Shown one piece after another: positions 54,857 to 63,678 of a stretch of DNA of 64,000 nt. Origin of the DNA: Formosa haliotis (GTDB taxonomy: Bacteria; Bacteroidota; Bacteroidia; Flavobacteriales; Flavobacteriaceae); NCBI RefSeq assembly GCF_001685485.1, contig NZ_BDEL01000001.1, positions 2,911,501-2,975,500 on the forward strand, in the 5' to 3' direction. The notes beneath the pieces were generated by a model. That model did no database searches and was not told the DNA's origin. It saw nothing but the letters and a program-made list of their open reading frames with translations. The translations under genes were made by a program, and so were the position numbers. Position 1 is the stretch's first letter. Every line of letters starts with the position of its first letter.

Positions 54857-56866
54857 TTACCGAAATATATACGAAATGTTGGCATAAAAATTACGGCCTT
54901 GTCTTGGGATATTGTTCCAATCGGCATAAGTAGAGTAGTAGGCATCTAGTACATTTTCTACACCGTATTTTAAAATGAATGAATTCGATTTAAAATCTAT
55001 TACATTCCCAAAATTCAAGTTCAGGATGGCGTAATCTGCAGTTTCGCTTTCACCAAAATAGCTGCTATATCTGCTTTGGTTTCCATTTCCATCAACTTGT
55101 ACGGCAACATTAAATTTTTCGGTTTTGTAGTTGATTTCTCCTAGATATGAAAACGGTTTAATAAGTGGTAAGTTTTCGCCGGTATTACTACTTCCGTAAT
55201 TATACCCAATACTTGCATTTATAGATAAGCGCTCGGTAAACCTATACGATGTATTTAAATACGTATCGAAAATCGTGGCATAATCTAAAGCTGTGTAAAT
55301 GCGAACACCATCTGCCCCTATAGTCATGGGGCTTAAGTTTGGATCGGTTTCTCCTATAATGTAATCTAAAATATGAAAATAAGAAGCTTCAAGGCCGATA
55401 GTAAATTTAGTGAAGTTGAAATCTGCTTCAGCGTTTGCTTCAAGTGATTTTTCATTCTTCAGTAGAGGATTTCCAATATAATCGTAATTATCGAAACTAT
55501 TAAAAAGGAAAAATCCATAACCCTCGCTAACCGAAGGAGCGCGTTCGCCATAACCTAGGCTAAAATTGTAAATCGCGTTTTGTTTTTTTAACTGATAGTT
55601 AGAAGTAATACTGGTTAAAAACCGTTGTTTACTATCATCTAAATCTGGATAAAAAATCTGTAAACTTTCTAATCCAACTTGGCTTGCAATATGGTTGTTT
55701 TGAAATCCGAATCTTATCGATGAGGTTAAACTTGAGTTTTCATTTATTTGCACATGATCTTTAGCAAAAATACCAGTATATAACGTGCGAACATCTGGCC
55801 AAGTGTACATAAACATATCTGCCTCGTTAGGATTGTTAGGGTACATGGTCATCTCGGCAAGCGATCTATTGTAATAGCCGTTTATATTTAAATTTAGGTG
55901 ATGCTTATCGTTAAGCGTCGTTTTTGCTTTGGTATAAAAACCGTAGGTATCGCTCCAGCCAGGCATATCCATACGGATGGGAACATCGGGACGTTTGGAG
56001 TCGTCCATAACATGGGTAATTGTATTATAATATAATTTGGTTTCCCAGTGGTTAAAGGTTGCCTCAGAATTAGAATAAGTATGAGCAATAGAACCAATAG
56101 AAGCTTTAGCTAAAGACACATCCATTGGTAATGCAGGATATCCTACGTTGTTGGCTTGGTCGTAAATGAAATTTACATTAAGCGTATTGTTTTCATTTAG
56201 TTTATACCCGGTTTGTAGTGAAATATTATACTTCTCGAACTGAGAATACATAATTTCTGTATCATTCCCAGCCTTATAATTATCGGAATTCCTATAAATA
56301 CCATCTACATTAATATAGAAGGAATTTGTAGAATAATTTAAATCTAAACCAGCTGCCTTGTAGTTTCCGTTGGTTTCGTAACCGATATCTGCACTGCCTT
56401 GTAGGCCTTTATTGTAGAATGTAGATTTAGATAATTGTAAATCGATACCCCCGCCTATACTATGCCCGTTTTCTGTACCTTCTTGTCCAGATTGAATACT
56501 AACTTGGTCTAGGTTCGATACGTCTACATACGACGTTATCGGGTCCATTTTATCTGTACATGCTCCAAAAATTTGCATCCCGTCTATGGTCAGGTTTAAA
56601 CGCTCGCTAGTCATATTATTAAGGGTAGGTTCCCAAGCGTAGTTACCACGTTTTATCATGGTTGCTTTGTTAGATTTCTCTAAATAATCATCTATACTCG
56701 AAAGCGTTTTTTCTTGCCTGTAATTACTGAGTTTATATTGCCCAACGAGAATGACCTCTTTTAAAATAGTGGTGTCTTGTTGTACTTTAATATCGGTATG
56801 TTGTTCTTGCGCCAGACTATAGGTTGAAAAGATTAGCACACAAAAAAGCACGAGGGAGTTTTTCAT
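54857..56866 (-). CDS. OprC/NosA-like TonB-dependent receptor, probable copper transporter
   Basis: The 669-residue receptor has a signal peptide ending near SLAQ (residue 20), a plug domain (about 50-150) and a barrel ending FYANISYIFR. In the plug, GACTDKMDPITSYVD matches the copper receptors OprC and NosA, giving C103 and M107 (CxxxM). In the barrel, THVMDD supplies H285 and M287 (HxM). The separation of 182 residues is close to that of the OprC site (C143, M147, H323, M325). It is therefore likely an outer membrane copper importer. It is last in a minus-strand operon after a Met/His-rich lipoprotein. Confidence 0.85.
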   Translation of the reverse strand: MKNSLVLFCVLIFSTYSLAQEQHTDIKVQQDTTILKEVILVGQYKLSNYRQEKTLSSIDDYLEKSNKATMIKRGNYAWEPTLNNMTSERLNLTIDGMQIFGACTDKMDPITSYVDVSNLDQVSIQSGQEGTENGHSIGGGIDLQLSKSTFYNKGLQGSADIGYETNGNYKAAGLDLNYSTNSFYINVDGIYRNSDNYKAGNDTEIMYSQFEKYNISLQTGYKLNENNTLNVNFIYDQANNVGYPALPMDVSLAKASIGSIAHTYSNSEATFNHWETKLYYNTITHVMDDSKRPDVPIRMDMPGWSDTYGFYTKAKTTLNDKHHLNLNINGYYNRSLAEMTMYPNNPNEADMFMYTWPDVRTLYTGIFAKDHVQINENSSLTSSIRFGFQNNHIASQVGLESLQIFYPDLDDSKQRFLTSITSNYQLKKQNAIYNFSLGYGERAPSVSEGYGFFLFNSFDNYDYIGNPLLKNEKSLEANAEADFNFTKFTIGLEASYFHILDYIIGETDPNLSPMTIGADGVRIYTALDYATIFDTYLNTSYRFTERLSINASIGYNYGSSNTGENLPLIKPFSYLGEINYKTEKFNVAVQVDGNGNQSRYSSYFGESETADYAILNLNFGNVIDFKSNSFILKYGVENVLDAYYSTYADWNNIPRQGRNFYANISYIFR

Positions 56867-56956
56867 TTTAAAATGAATTTAAAGTTGAAAAAGTTCTATA
56901 CACCGCTTAAAGTTTATTGCGGTGTATAGAATGAAATTGTAAAAGCAGTGACTTGT

Positions 56957-57808
56957 TTAGAATTCTATTTCTAAGTTTAAGCTGCTTTCTTCGTGGTCAT
57001 CGGTAATAGTTTCACCTTTTAAAAGGTTACCAAATGTGTCGTAAAGTTGTAAGTTTAATACCCAGTACCCACTCATAGTTAAATTAAGTTTTCCTTGATA
57101 CATCATGTTGTCTGATGTATAGGTTAAATCTTCATTATTTGGCGAGCTATGATTTCCCATACTTGGCATACGCGGATCTAAAGTGATGGAGTAATCTTTG
57201 ACAATAGGAAAACTCATCATACTTTCCATTTTGTATAAACCTAAATTTAGGTCGTTGCTACCAATAATAGGATCTTGAGGTGCAATGTAGGCAAGGATAT
57301 ACTTTGTTTCATCTGCACCTGTAAACGTAGTCACATTTTTTAATTCAGATTGAGTAACTGTGATAGGCGAAGACAAATTATATGAGATATCGTTAATCAT
57401 AATGTCGAAATCTAGAGACCAACCAGAACCATCTTCAAAAGTCATCTGGTATATTACCATAGCATGCTTAAGGGTGTTGGTGTTTTCGGTGTTCTCGAAA
57501 TTTGAATGCGGACAAGCATGTTCCATGGTTCCCATATCCATTTTTGGCATCCAAGAGGTAATGGTGTAATTTTCTATATACATATCGGTAGATTCGTCTT
57601 TAATTCTAACCGTTACATCATTATAGCCTGTTTCAAATTTTCCGGCGGCGTTGTAGAGTTCTAAGGTGTAACCATCGGTTTCAATATCTTGTATTTTTTT
57701 TAAATCGCCTATTTCATCAATGATATCAGAAGTGTTATCATCGTCAGAGCTACACGATGTCATAAATAAAGCAAATACGATTACAGGAAGTATAAATTTT
57801 AATTTCAT
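56957..57808 (-). CDS. YtkA-like lipoprotein with Met/His-rich metal motifs
   Basis: The 283-residue lipoprotein (lipobox FMTSC, Cys 19) has an Asp-rich tether and two YtkA-like beta domains, about residues 45-150 and 165-280. The first contains SWMPKMDMGTMEHACPHS and the second DPRMPSMGNHSSPN, both rich in Met and His as in copper-binding periplasmic proteins. It precedes the OprC-like receptor gene by 90 bp on the same strand. It may hold copper for the receptor or pass it on; this is inference. Cys in MEHACPH adds another possible ligand. Confidence 0.8.
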   Translation of the reverse strand: MKLKFILPVIVFALFMTSCSSDDDNTSDIIDEIGDLKKIQDIETDGYTLELYNAAGKFETGYNDVTVRIKDESTDMYIENYTITSWMPKMDMGTMEHACPHSNFENTENTNTLKHAMVIYQMTFEDGSGWSLDFDIMINDISYNLSSPITVTQSELKNVTTFTGADETKYILAYIAPQDPIIGSNDLNLGLYKMESMMSFPIVKDYSITLDPRMPSMGNHSSPNNEDLTYTSDNMMYQGKLNLTMSGYWVLNLQLYDTFGNLLKGETITDDHEESSLNLEIEF

Positions 57809-57915
57809 TTTAGTGTTTTTTATGTGTTTTAATAGGGTACAACGAAGTATTCAGCACAAATCGTTGTGTGAGTTGAGGTTTCAATAGAGGGAATTGAAAT
57901 AAATGCTATAAAAAA

Positions 57916-58311
57916 TTAAATGAAATTGGGTGGAGGTGTATCGATATCTAAAACCAGACTCGAAACATTAAAGGTATACGTAATTATAATTTTTTTATTC
58001 TCTAGAGTTTGATTCCAAACGGGAGGAATGTGATTTATTGTAGGTAATTGGTAAATGTCTAAAGCTAATCGTTTTTCGGCCGAAATAGGGGTTTTAGTAG
58101 AGTCGTTTAATTCGTGTTTTCTTAACTCGTTTATTAAGTGACATTTACCATTACACCCTTGTTGATCGCTTTTTTGAACACACAAATTTTTAGCAATGTC
58201 GTCTTGGTTAACAATAAAGTTTGATATAATCAATAAATTTCCAACACTATGAGCGCTTAAAATAAGAGTCAGTGCAGAAGCTATGATGATATTAAAAAAA
58301 GTAGATTTCAG
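57916..58311 (-). CDS. Small Cys-rich exported protein, apparently starting at CTG
   Basis: The C-terminal part contains LCVQKSDQQGCNGKCHLIN and ends in a Pro-rich stretch, a pattern seen in small flavobacterial proteins that accompany metal-related TonB receptors. The frame has no ATG: a TTG at 58233 would lose a hydrophobic stretch. Starting at CTG 58311, it gives KSTFFNIIIASALTLILSAH, a plausible signal anchor, for 131 residues in total. A perfect -7 box lies 19 bp upstream of that CTG. Either translation begins at CTG, or an ATG was lost by mutation. It heads the copper-type operon. Confidence 0.6.
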   Translation of the reverse strand: MKSTFFNIIIASALTLILSAHSVGNLLIISNFIVNQDDIAKNLCVQKSDQQGCNGKCHLINELRKHELNDSTKTPISAEKRLALDIYQLPTINHIPPVWNQTLENKKIIITYTFNVSSLVLDIDTPPPNFI

Positions 58312-58329
58312 GGCGCAAAATTATACTTG

Positions 58330-58337
58330 CAAATATA
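58330..58337 (-). promoter_or_regulatory. -7 box of the copper-type operon
   Basis: On the minus strand TATATTTG matches the consensus exactly. A TTG (58355-58353) lies 15 bp upstream. It supports a start codon near 58311 for the first gene. Confidence 0.55.
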
Positions 58338-58407
58338 CTGTTTTTAATGATACAACGATCTAAAAAAGATAAATTTGTCCGATAATAATTATGCTACAGT
58401 TTCCTTT

Positions 58408-58934
58408 CTAAAAATAGACTCTAATAAAAGGCGCCCACGGCGATGCGTAAATACTTTTGTAGTCGTCGTAAAGCACATCGTAACGCACACCAACAGTAAC
58501 GTTTTTTGTTTGAAATCCAATACCAAACAACAAGGCAGGTGCCCAATACTTTTCGTCTTGATATAATACGCGGTCGTTATCATAATTTCTGTTTACGTGC
58601 AATTGTTGGTATTCTCCAGAAATTTGTAGGTACGAAATAGGATTGTAAAGCGCGGTAAGTGTACCTCCTAAAATGGTAGAATGATAAAAATCTTTTTGCG
58701 AGTTATAGGTAAAATTTATACCTGCACCCAAAGCAAATTGTGGGTTAAATTGATACAGTGCAGTTGGTTCTAAAGTCCCGCTAAAGAATTCGTTACCAAA
58801 ACTCAATCCGATACCACCTCCATATCTAACTTTTGAGAAAAATTTGAGTTTTGCGCAACAATTGTCTTAAAACACAATAAAAATAATAATATTAAGATTG
58901 TGTTATTGATAAAAATTCTGCTAGATTTTTTCAT
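58408..58934 (-). pseudogene. Outer membrane beta-barrel protein gene with a frameshift
   Basis: The ATG at 58934 opens a frame with a clear signal peptide (MKKSSRIF ... TIVAQNSNFSQK) that stops at 58803. One frame over, VRYGGGIGLSFGNEFF leads into 130 residues of barrel strands ending WAPFIRVYF. Restoring one base in the TTTT run at 58831-58834 (AAAA on the minus strand) joins the two into one protein of about 175 residues. The gene is therefore a fresh pseudogene, phase-variable, or affected by a sequencing error. It lies just upstream of the copper-type operon. Confidence 0.7.
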
Positions 58935-59005
58935 AGTTCGGAAAAATATTCTTTAAATAGAGCTTATAAATATAATAAAATCACAGCTAATTTTAGTAAA
59001 AGTTG

Positions 59006-59013
59006 TATTTTTG
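59006..59013 (+). promoter_or_regulatory. -7 box of sucA
   Basis: TATTTTTG matches TAnnTTTG and lies 39 bp before the ATG at 59053. The TTG that could open the frame at 59011 is part of this box. Confidence 0.5.
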
Positions 59014-59052
59014 ACAAAATTTAGTCTAAGCGAGAATGTCTCAAATAAAATA

Positions 59053-61812
59053 ATGGATAAGTATTCCTTTTTAAACACAGCACACACAGCATATTTTGCT
59101 GAATTATACGATCAATATTTACAAAACCCTGATTCTGTTGAAGCTAGTTGGAGAGCCTTTTTTCAAGGCTACGATTTTGGTAGTGAAAACAGCGAGGTGG
59201 ACGCAGAACAAATGGAAAATTTCTCCTGCGACCATGTCTCTGAAAATCTAACAAAAGAATTTCAAGTAGTTCAGCTTATCGACGGTTACCGTACCCGAGG
59301 GCATTTGTTTACAAAAACAAATCCTGTTCGCGATCGTAGAACCTACACACCAACATTAGCCATAGAAAATTTCGGATTATCTAAAAATGATTTAGATACC
59401 GTGTTTTCTGCCGGTGAAATTCTTGGTATTGGTTCCCAAACCTTAAGAGAAATTATTATTCACCTTGAAAAAATTTACTGTAGCTCTATTGGTATAGAGT
59501 ATATGTATATTAGAAATCCGGAACGTAGAACCTGGATTCAAAACAAGTTGAATGATAATGATAATCAGCCTAACTTCGACATAGAGCATAAGAAATACAT
59601 TCTTAAAAAGCTAAACGAAGCGGTTTCTTTTGAAAGCTTTTTACATACCAAATATGTAGGGCAAAAGCGTTTCTCTCTAGAAGGAGGGGAGTCTTTAATC
59701 CCTGCTCTTGATGCAATTATTGAAAAAGCTGCAGATTATGGTGTAAAAGAATTTGTAATGGGTATGGCTCACCGTGGTCGTTTAAGTACACTTACAAATA
59801 TTTTCGGAAAATCTGCTAAAGATATCTTTAGTGAATTTGATGGAAAAGATTACGCAGAAGAAATCTTTGATGGTGATGTTAAATACCACTTAGGGTGGAC
59901 GAGTAATCGTGAAACCGTTACAGGTAAAAAAATCAATCTAAATATTGCACCAAACCCTTCGCACCTAGAAACTGTTGGTGCGGTTGTAGAGGGTATTGTT
60001 CGTGCAAAGCAAGACGATAAGTATGCCGAAGATCCATCTCAAGTATTACCAATCGTAGTACACGGAGATGCTGCTATTGCAGGTCAAGGTTTGGTTTACG
60101 AAATTGTACAAATGGCACTTTTAGATGGTTATAAAACCAATGGAACCATACACATTGTAGTAAATAACCAAATTGGTTTTACAACAAACTATTTAGATGC
60201 GCGTTCAAGTACCTACTGTACAGACGTAGGTAAAGTAACTTTATCTCCGGTATTACACGTTAATGCAGACGATGTTGAAGCCGTAGTACATGCCGTACTT
60301 TTTGCATTAGATTTTAGAATGCAATTTCAACGTGATGTCTTTATCGATTTATTAGGATATAGAAAATACGGACATAACGAAGGTGATGAACCGCGTTTTA
60401 CACAACCTAAATTATATAAGGCAATTGCAAAGCATAAAAATCCGAGAGATATTTATGCCGAAAAGCTTTTAAAAGAAGGTGTTATAGATAAGGATTACGT
60501 TTCTGAATTAGAAGCGGCATATAAAGCGACTTTAGAAGAAGAATTAGTTGATTCTAGAAAAGAAGAAAAGACCGTAATTACACCGTTCATGCAAGATGAA
60601 TGGCAAGATTTTGTTCGTGTAACAGAACAAGATATGATGGAGCCTGTAGATACGACTTTTCCTAAGGAAAAATTAGCAGAAATTGCCGATGTTGTTTCGA
60701 CGCTTCCAGCAGATAAAAAGTTTATTCGTAAAATTGAACGCCTAGTACAATCGAGAAAAACGATGTTCGACGAGAATAAGTTAGATTGGGCTATGGCCGA
60801 ACATTTAGCATATGGAACCCTATTAGAAGAAGGATTCGATGTTAGAATGTCTGGACAAGATGTTGAGCGTGGTACCTTCTCTCACCGTCACGCTGTAATA
60901 AAGGTTGAAGATAGTGAAGAAGAAGTTGTATTATTAAACAACTTAAAAAATGCGCCAGGTAAATTCTTTATATTTAACTCACTATTATCAGAATACGGGG
61001 TTGTAGGTTTCGATTATGGTTATGCTATGGCAAGTCCTAAAACCTTAACCATTTGGGAAGCACAATTTGGAGATTTCAGTAACGGCGCTCAAATTATGTT
61101 AGACCAATATATTTCTGCAGCAGAAGATAAATGGAAACTTCAAAATGGTTTGGTAATGCTATTACCACACGGTTATGAAGGTCAGGGTGCAGAACACTCA
61201 TCGGCACGTATGGAGCGTTATTTACAATTGTGTGCAAAAGATAATATGTTTGTAGCCGATTGTACAACACCTGCTAATATTTATCATTTGTTACGTAAGC
61301 AAATGAAATCTAACTTTAGAAAACCTTTAATTGTTTTTACACCGAAGAGTTTATTACGTCATCCAAAAGTTGTATCTACTGTAGACGAATTTGCGAACGG
61401 TAGCTTCCAAATGGTTATCGATGATGAAACAGCTCAGGTAGATAAAGTAAAATCTCTTGTTTTTGTAACGGGTAAATTCTATTACGATTTATTAGAAGAA
61501 AAAGAAGAACAAGGAAGAGACGATGTTGCTTTAGTAAGAATAGAACAATTATTCCCATTACCAGCAACAGCCATTAGAGATGCAATTGCAAAATATAGCA
61601 ATGCCGAGGAAGTGGTTTGGGCCCAAGAAGAACCTAGAAACATGGGGGCTTATGCACATATGTTAATGCATTTAGATGAAGCAAAAACATTTAGATTTGC
61701 ATCTAGACGTCCTTATGGAGCACCTGCAGCGGGTAGTTCAACACGATCTAAACGCCGCCATAAAGAAGTGATTGACTTCGTTTTTGATAAAACAAAAAAC
61801 AACCAACGATAA
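59053..61812 (+). CDS. sucA: 2-oxoglutarate dehydrogenase E1 component
   Basis: The 919-residue thiamine-diphosphate enzyme decarboxylates 2-oxoglutarate in the citric acid cycle. It opens with the E1 N-terminal helix (MDKYSFLNTAHTAYFAELYD) that binds E2. MAHRGRLSTLTN and VHGDAAIAGQGLVYE with NNQIGFTT form the cofactor site, and the transketolase pyrimidine domain (GTFSHRHAVI) follows. A TTG 14 codons earlier belongs to the promoter, so ATG 59053 is chosen. It is followed by odhB after 33 bp. Confidence 0.96.
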   Translation: MDKYSFLNTAHTAYFAELYDQYLQNPDSVEASWRAFFQGYDFGSENSEVDAEQMENFSCDHVSENLTKEFQVVQLIDGYRTRGHLFTKTNPVRDRRTYTPTLAIENFGLSKNDLDTVFSAGEILGIGSQTLREIIIHLEKIYCSSIGIEYMYIRNPERRTWIQNKLNDNDNQPNFDIEHKKYILKKLNEAVSFESFLHTKYVGQKRFSLEGGESLIPALDAIIEKAADYGVKEFVMGMAHRGRLSTLTNIFGKSAKDIFSEFDGKDYAEEIFDGDVKYHLGWTSNRETVTGKKINLNIAPNPSHLETVGAVVEGIVRAKQDDKYAEDPSQVLPIVVHGDAAIAGQGLVYEIVQMALLDGYKTNGTIHIVVNNQIGFTTNYLDARSSTYCTDVGKVTLSPVLHVNADDVEAVVHAVLFALDFRMQFQRDVFIDLLGYRKYGHNEGDEPRFTQPKLYKAIAKHKNPRDIYAEKLLKEGVIDKDYVSELEAAYKATLEEELVDSRKEEKTVITPFMQDEWQDFVRVTEQDMMEPVDTTFPKEKLAEIADVVSTLPADKKFIRKIERLVQSRKTMFDENKLDWAMAEHLAYGTLLEEGFDVRMSGQDVERGTFSHRHAVIKVEDSEEEVVLLNNLKNAPGKFFIFNSLLSEYGVVGFDYGYAMASPKTLTIWEAQFGDFSNGAQIMLDQYISAAEDKWKLQNGLVMLLPHGYEGQGAEHSSARMERYLQLCAKDNMFVADCTTPANIYHLLRKQMKSNFRKPLIVFTPKSLLRHPKVVSTVDEFANGSFQMVIDDETAQVDKVKSLVFVTGKFYYDLLEEKEEQGRDDVALVRIEQLFPLPATAIRDAIAKYSNAEEVVWAQEEPRNMGAYAHMLMHLDEAKTFRFASRRPYGAPAAGSSTRSKRRHKEVIDFVFDKTKNNQR

Positions 61813-61845
61813 TTAATAAATAAGATTAAACTAAAATATTGAACG

Positions 61846-63063
61846 ATGATTTTAGAAATGAAAGTACCTTCTCCGGGAGAGTCTATAACAGAAGTTGAAA
61901 TAGCAACATGGTTAGTTCAAGATGGTGATTATGTAGAAAAAGATCAAGCCATTGCTGAAGTTGATAGTGATAAAGCAACATTAGAACTTCCTGCTGAAGA
62001 AAGCGGAATTATAACGCTTAAAGCAGAAGAAGGAGATGCTGTTGCCGTTGGTGAAGTTGTATGTTTAATAGATACAAGTGCAGCAAAACCTGAAGGTGAT
62101 GCTCCAGCGAAAGAAGAGAAAAAAGAAGAAGCACCTGCTCCTAAAGCAGAAGCACCAAAAGCTGCTCCTGCACCAGAAAAAACATATGCATCTGGAACAG
62201 CAAGTCCTGCTGCTAAAAAGATTTTAGCAGAAAAAGGGATGGATGCTGCTAGTGTTGTAGGTACTGGTAAAGCAGGTCGTGTAACTAAAGAAGATGCTGT
62301 ACAAGCTAAACCATCTATGGGTACGCCTACAGGTGGAAGCAGAGGAGAATCTCGCACTAAATTATCTATGTTACGTCGTAAAGTGGCAGAACGTTTGGTT
62401 ACTGTGAAAAACGAAACAGCCATGCTTACTACGTTTAATGAAGTAGATATGTCTCCTATCTTTGCATTAAGAAACGAGTATAAAGATGCGTTTAAAGCGA
62501 AACATGGCGTTGGTCTTGGTTTTATGAGTTTCTTTACTTTGGCAGTAGTTAGAGCATTAGAGTTGTATCCAGCTGTAAATTCTATGATGGATGGTAAAGA
62601 AATGATTTCTTACGATTTCTGTGATATTAGTATTGCTGTATCTGGTCCGAAAGGATTAATGGTACCTGTAATTCGTAATGCAGAAAACTTAACGTTTAGA
62701 GGTGTTGAAGCCGAAGTTAAACGTTTAGCACTTCGCGCAAGAGATGGTCAAATCACTGTCGATGAAATGACAGGAGGGACCTTTACAATAACAAACGGAG
62801 GGGTATTTGGTAGTATGTTATCTACACCAATTATTAACCCACCACAAAGTGGTATTTTAGGAATGCACAATATAGTAGAACGTCCTGTAGCTGTAGACGG
62901 TCAGGTTGTAATTAGACCTATAATGTATGTTGCCTTATCTTACGATCATAGAATTATTGATGGTAAAGAAAGTGTTGGTTTCTTAGTGGCTGTAAAAGAA
63001 GCTTTAGAGAATCCTCAAGAATTTTTAATGAATAACGATGTTAAGAGAGCGCTAGAACTATAG
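61846..63063 (+). CDS. odhB: 2-oxoglutarate dehydrogenase E2 component (dihydrolipoyl succinyltransferase)
   Basis: The 405-residue protein has one lipoyl domain with lipoylated K43 ([10 protein letters not shown]). An Ala/Pro/Lys-rich linker (about 85-115) and a peripheral subunit-binding domain ([19 protein letters not shown], about 120-155) follow. The C-terminal acyltransferase domain has the catalytic His and Asp in [11 protein letters not shown]. It forms the core of the complex and takes succinyl groups from E1. It is co-transcribed with sucA. E3 (lipoamide dehydrogenase) is not in the window. Confidence 0.96.
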   Translation: MILEMKVPSPGESITEVEIATWLVQDGDYVEKDQAIAEVDSDKATLELPAEESGIITLKAEEGDAVAVGEVVCLIDTSAAKPEGDAPAKEEKKEEAPAPKAEAPKAAPAPEKTYASGTASPAAKKILAEKGMDAASVVGTGKAGRVTKEDAVQAKPSMGTPTGGSRGESRTKLSMLRRKVAERLVTVKNETAMLTTFNEVDMSPIFALRNEYKDAFKAKHGVGLGFMSFFTLAVVRALELYPAVNSMMDGKEMISYDFCDISIAVSGPKGLMVPVIRNAENLTFRGVEAEVKRLALRARDGQITVDEMTGGTFTITNGGVFGSMLSTPIINPPQSGILGMHNIVERPVAVDGQVVIRPIMYVALSYDHRIIDGKESVGFLVAVKEALENPQEFLMNNDVKRALEL

Positions 63064-63086
63064 TCTAATCTTAATATTAAATATAA

Positions 63087-63118
63087 AAAAAAGCAGAATC
63101 GTGAGATTCTGCTTTTTT
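63087..63118. terminator. Two-way terminator after odhB
   Basis: A perfect 14-bp stem, AAAAAAGCAGAATC (63087-63100) and its complement 63105-63118, has a GTGA loop and T-runs on both strands. It also sits directly after the stop of a minus-strand micro-protein gene. Confidence 0.9.
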
Positions 63119-63124
63119 TATGTC

Positions 63125-63232
63125 TTATCGTAAAAAATAAATAAAAAGGTTCAAGCCTATAACAGCTAAAGCTAAAAGGAATAGGCCTACAATAAGAAAT
63201 TGGTTTTCTGAATTGGTAGAGTTTTCCATCAT
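63125..63232 (-). CDS. 35-residue single-helix membrane micro-protein
   Basis: The frame begins MMENSTNSENQFLIVGLF and continues with a strongly hydrophobic helix (about residues 12-33), ending FLR. A polar Asn/Ser-rich N terminus and a C-terminal Arg suggest a single-pass membrane peptide. Either of two adjacent ATG codons could be the start. It ends within seven bases of a two-way terminator and follows the triple repeat array on the same strand. No homology can be judged; it could be a chance frame, but the composition and placement favour a real gene. Confidence 0.55.
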   Translation of the reverse strand: MMENSTNSENQFLIVGLFLLALAVIGLNLFIYFLR

Positions 63233-63257
63233 ACTTGAATTGACAGTTTTTAGATTG

Positions 63258-63385
63258 AATAAAATCAAAAACTCTGCACTGTTACCATGCAGAGCTTTCT
63301 TTTTAATAATTCTCCCTAAGAACTAATTAATAGCATTGTAAAGATAAAGGATTGGTTTGATGTATGAAATACGTATATATGTGTA
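63258..63385 (-). ncRNA. Tandem unit 1: operator, -7-like box, conserved core and terminator hairpin
   Basis: On the minus strand the order is palindrome TACACATATATACGTA (63385-63370), 23-bp gap, TATCTTTA (63346-63339), the 39-bp core (63343-63305) and a hairpin with stem CTCTGCA / TGCAGAG (63294-63272), followed by TTTTTGATTTT. The predicted RNA is about 70-80 nucleotides. The core contains AGTTCTTAGGGAGAA and a six-codon frame MLLISS. See units 2 and 3. Confidence 0.6.
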
Positions 63386-63403
63386 TTTTTTTCGAGTAAG
63401 GTT

Positions 63404-63528
63404 CTAAAAAACAAAACTCTACACCAGTTACGATGTAGAGTTCCTTAAATAATTCTCCCTAAGAACTAATTAATAGCATTGTAAAGGTAAAGGATTGATT
63501 TGTAGTATGAAATACGTATATATGTGTA
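63404..63528 (-). ncRNA. Tandem unit 2: operator, -7-like box, conserved core and terminator hairpin
   Basis: The palindrome is at 63528-63513, TACCTTTA at 63489-63482 and the core at 63486-63448, identical to unit 1. The hairpin AACTCTACA / TGTAGAGTT spans 63442-63415 and is followed on the minus strand by TTGTTTTTT. Relative to unit 1, one G-C stem pair is replaced by A-T in both arms, preserving pairing. Confidence 0.62.
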
Positions 63529-63547
63529 TTTTTTCTGAGAAGGTTTC

Positions 63548-63673
63548 TTAAAAAACAAAAACCCTACACCGGTTAAGATGTAGGATTTTCTGAATAATTC
63601 TCCCTAAGAACTAATTAATAGCATTGTAAAGGTATAAGATTAATATATAGTATGAAATACGTGGATATACGTA
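63548..63673 (-). ncRNA. Tandem unit 3: operator, -7-like box, conserved core and terminator hairpin
   Basis: The palindrome TACGTATATCCACGTA (63673-63658) differs from the others but keeps TAC...GTA ends. TACCTTTA is at 63634-63627 and the identical 39-bp core at 63631-63593. The hairpin CCTACA / TGTAGG (63584-63563) is followed on the minus strand by TTTTTGTTTTTT. The palindrome lies five bases after the stop of the regulator gene. Confidence 0.62.
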
Positions 63674-63678
63674 TTTTT

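Noticed and set aside
59011..59052. TTG start for the E1 gene
   Set aside because: The TTG is part of a consensus -7 box and the family begins at MDKYSFLNTAH.
63258..63673. CRISPR-like repeats near the right end
   Set aside because: There are only three repeats with a period of about 144 bp, the intervening sequences are related to one another and include hairpins and palindromes, and no cas genes are present.
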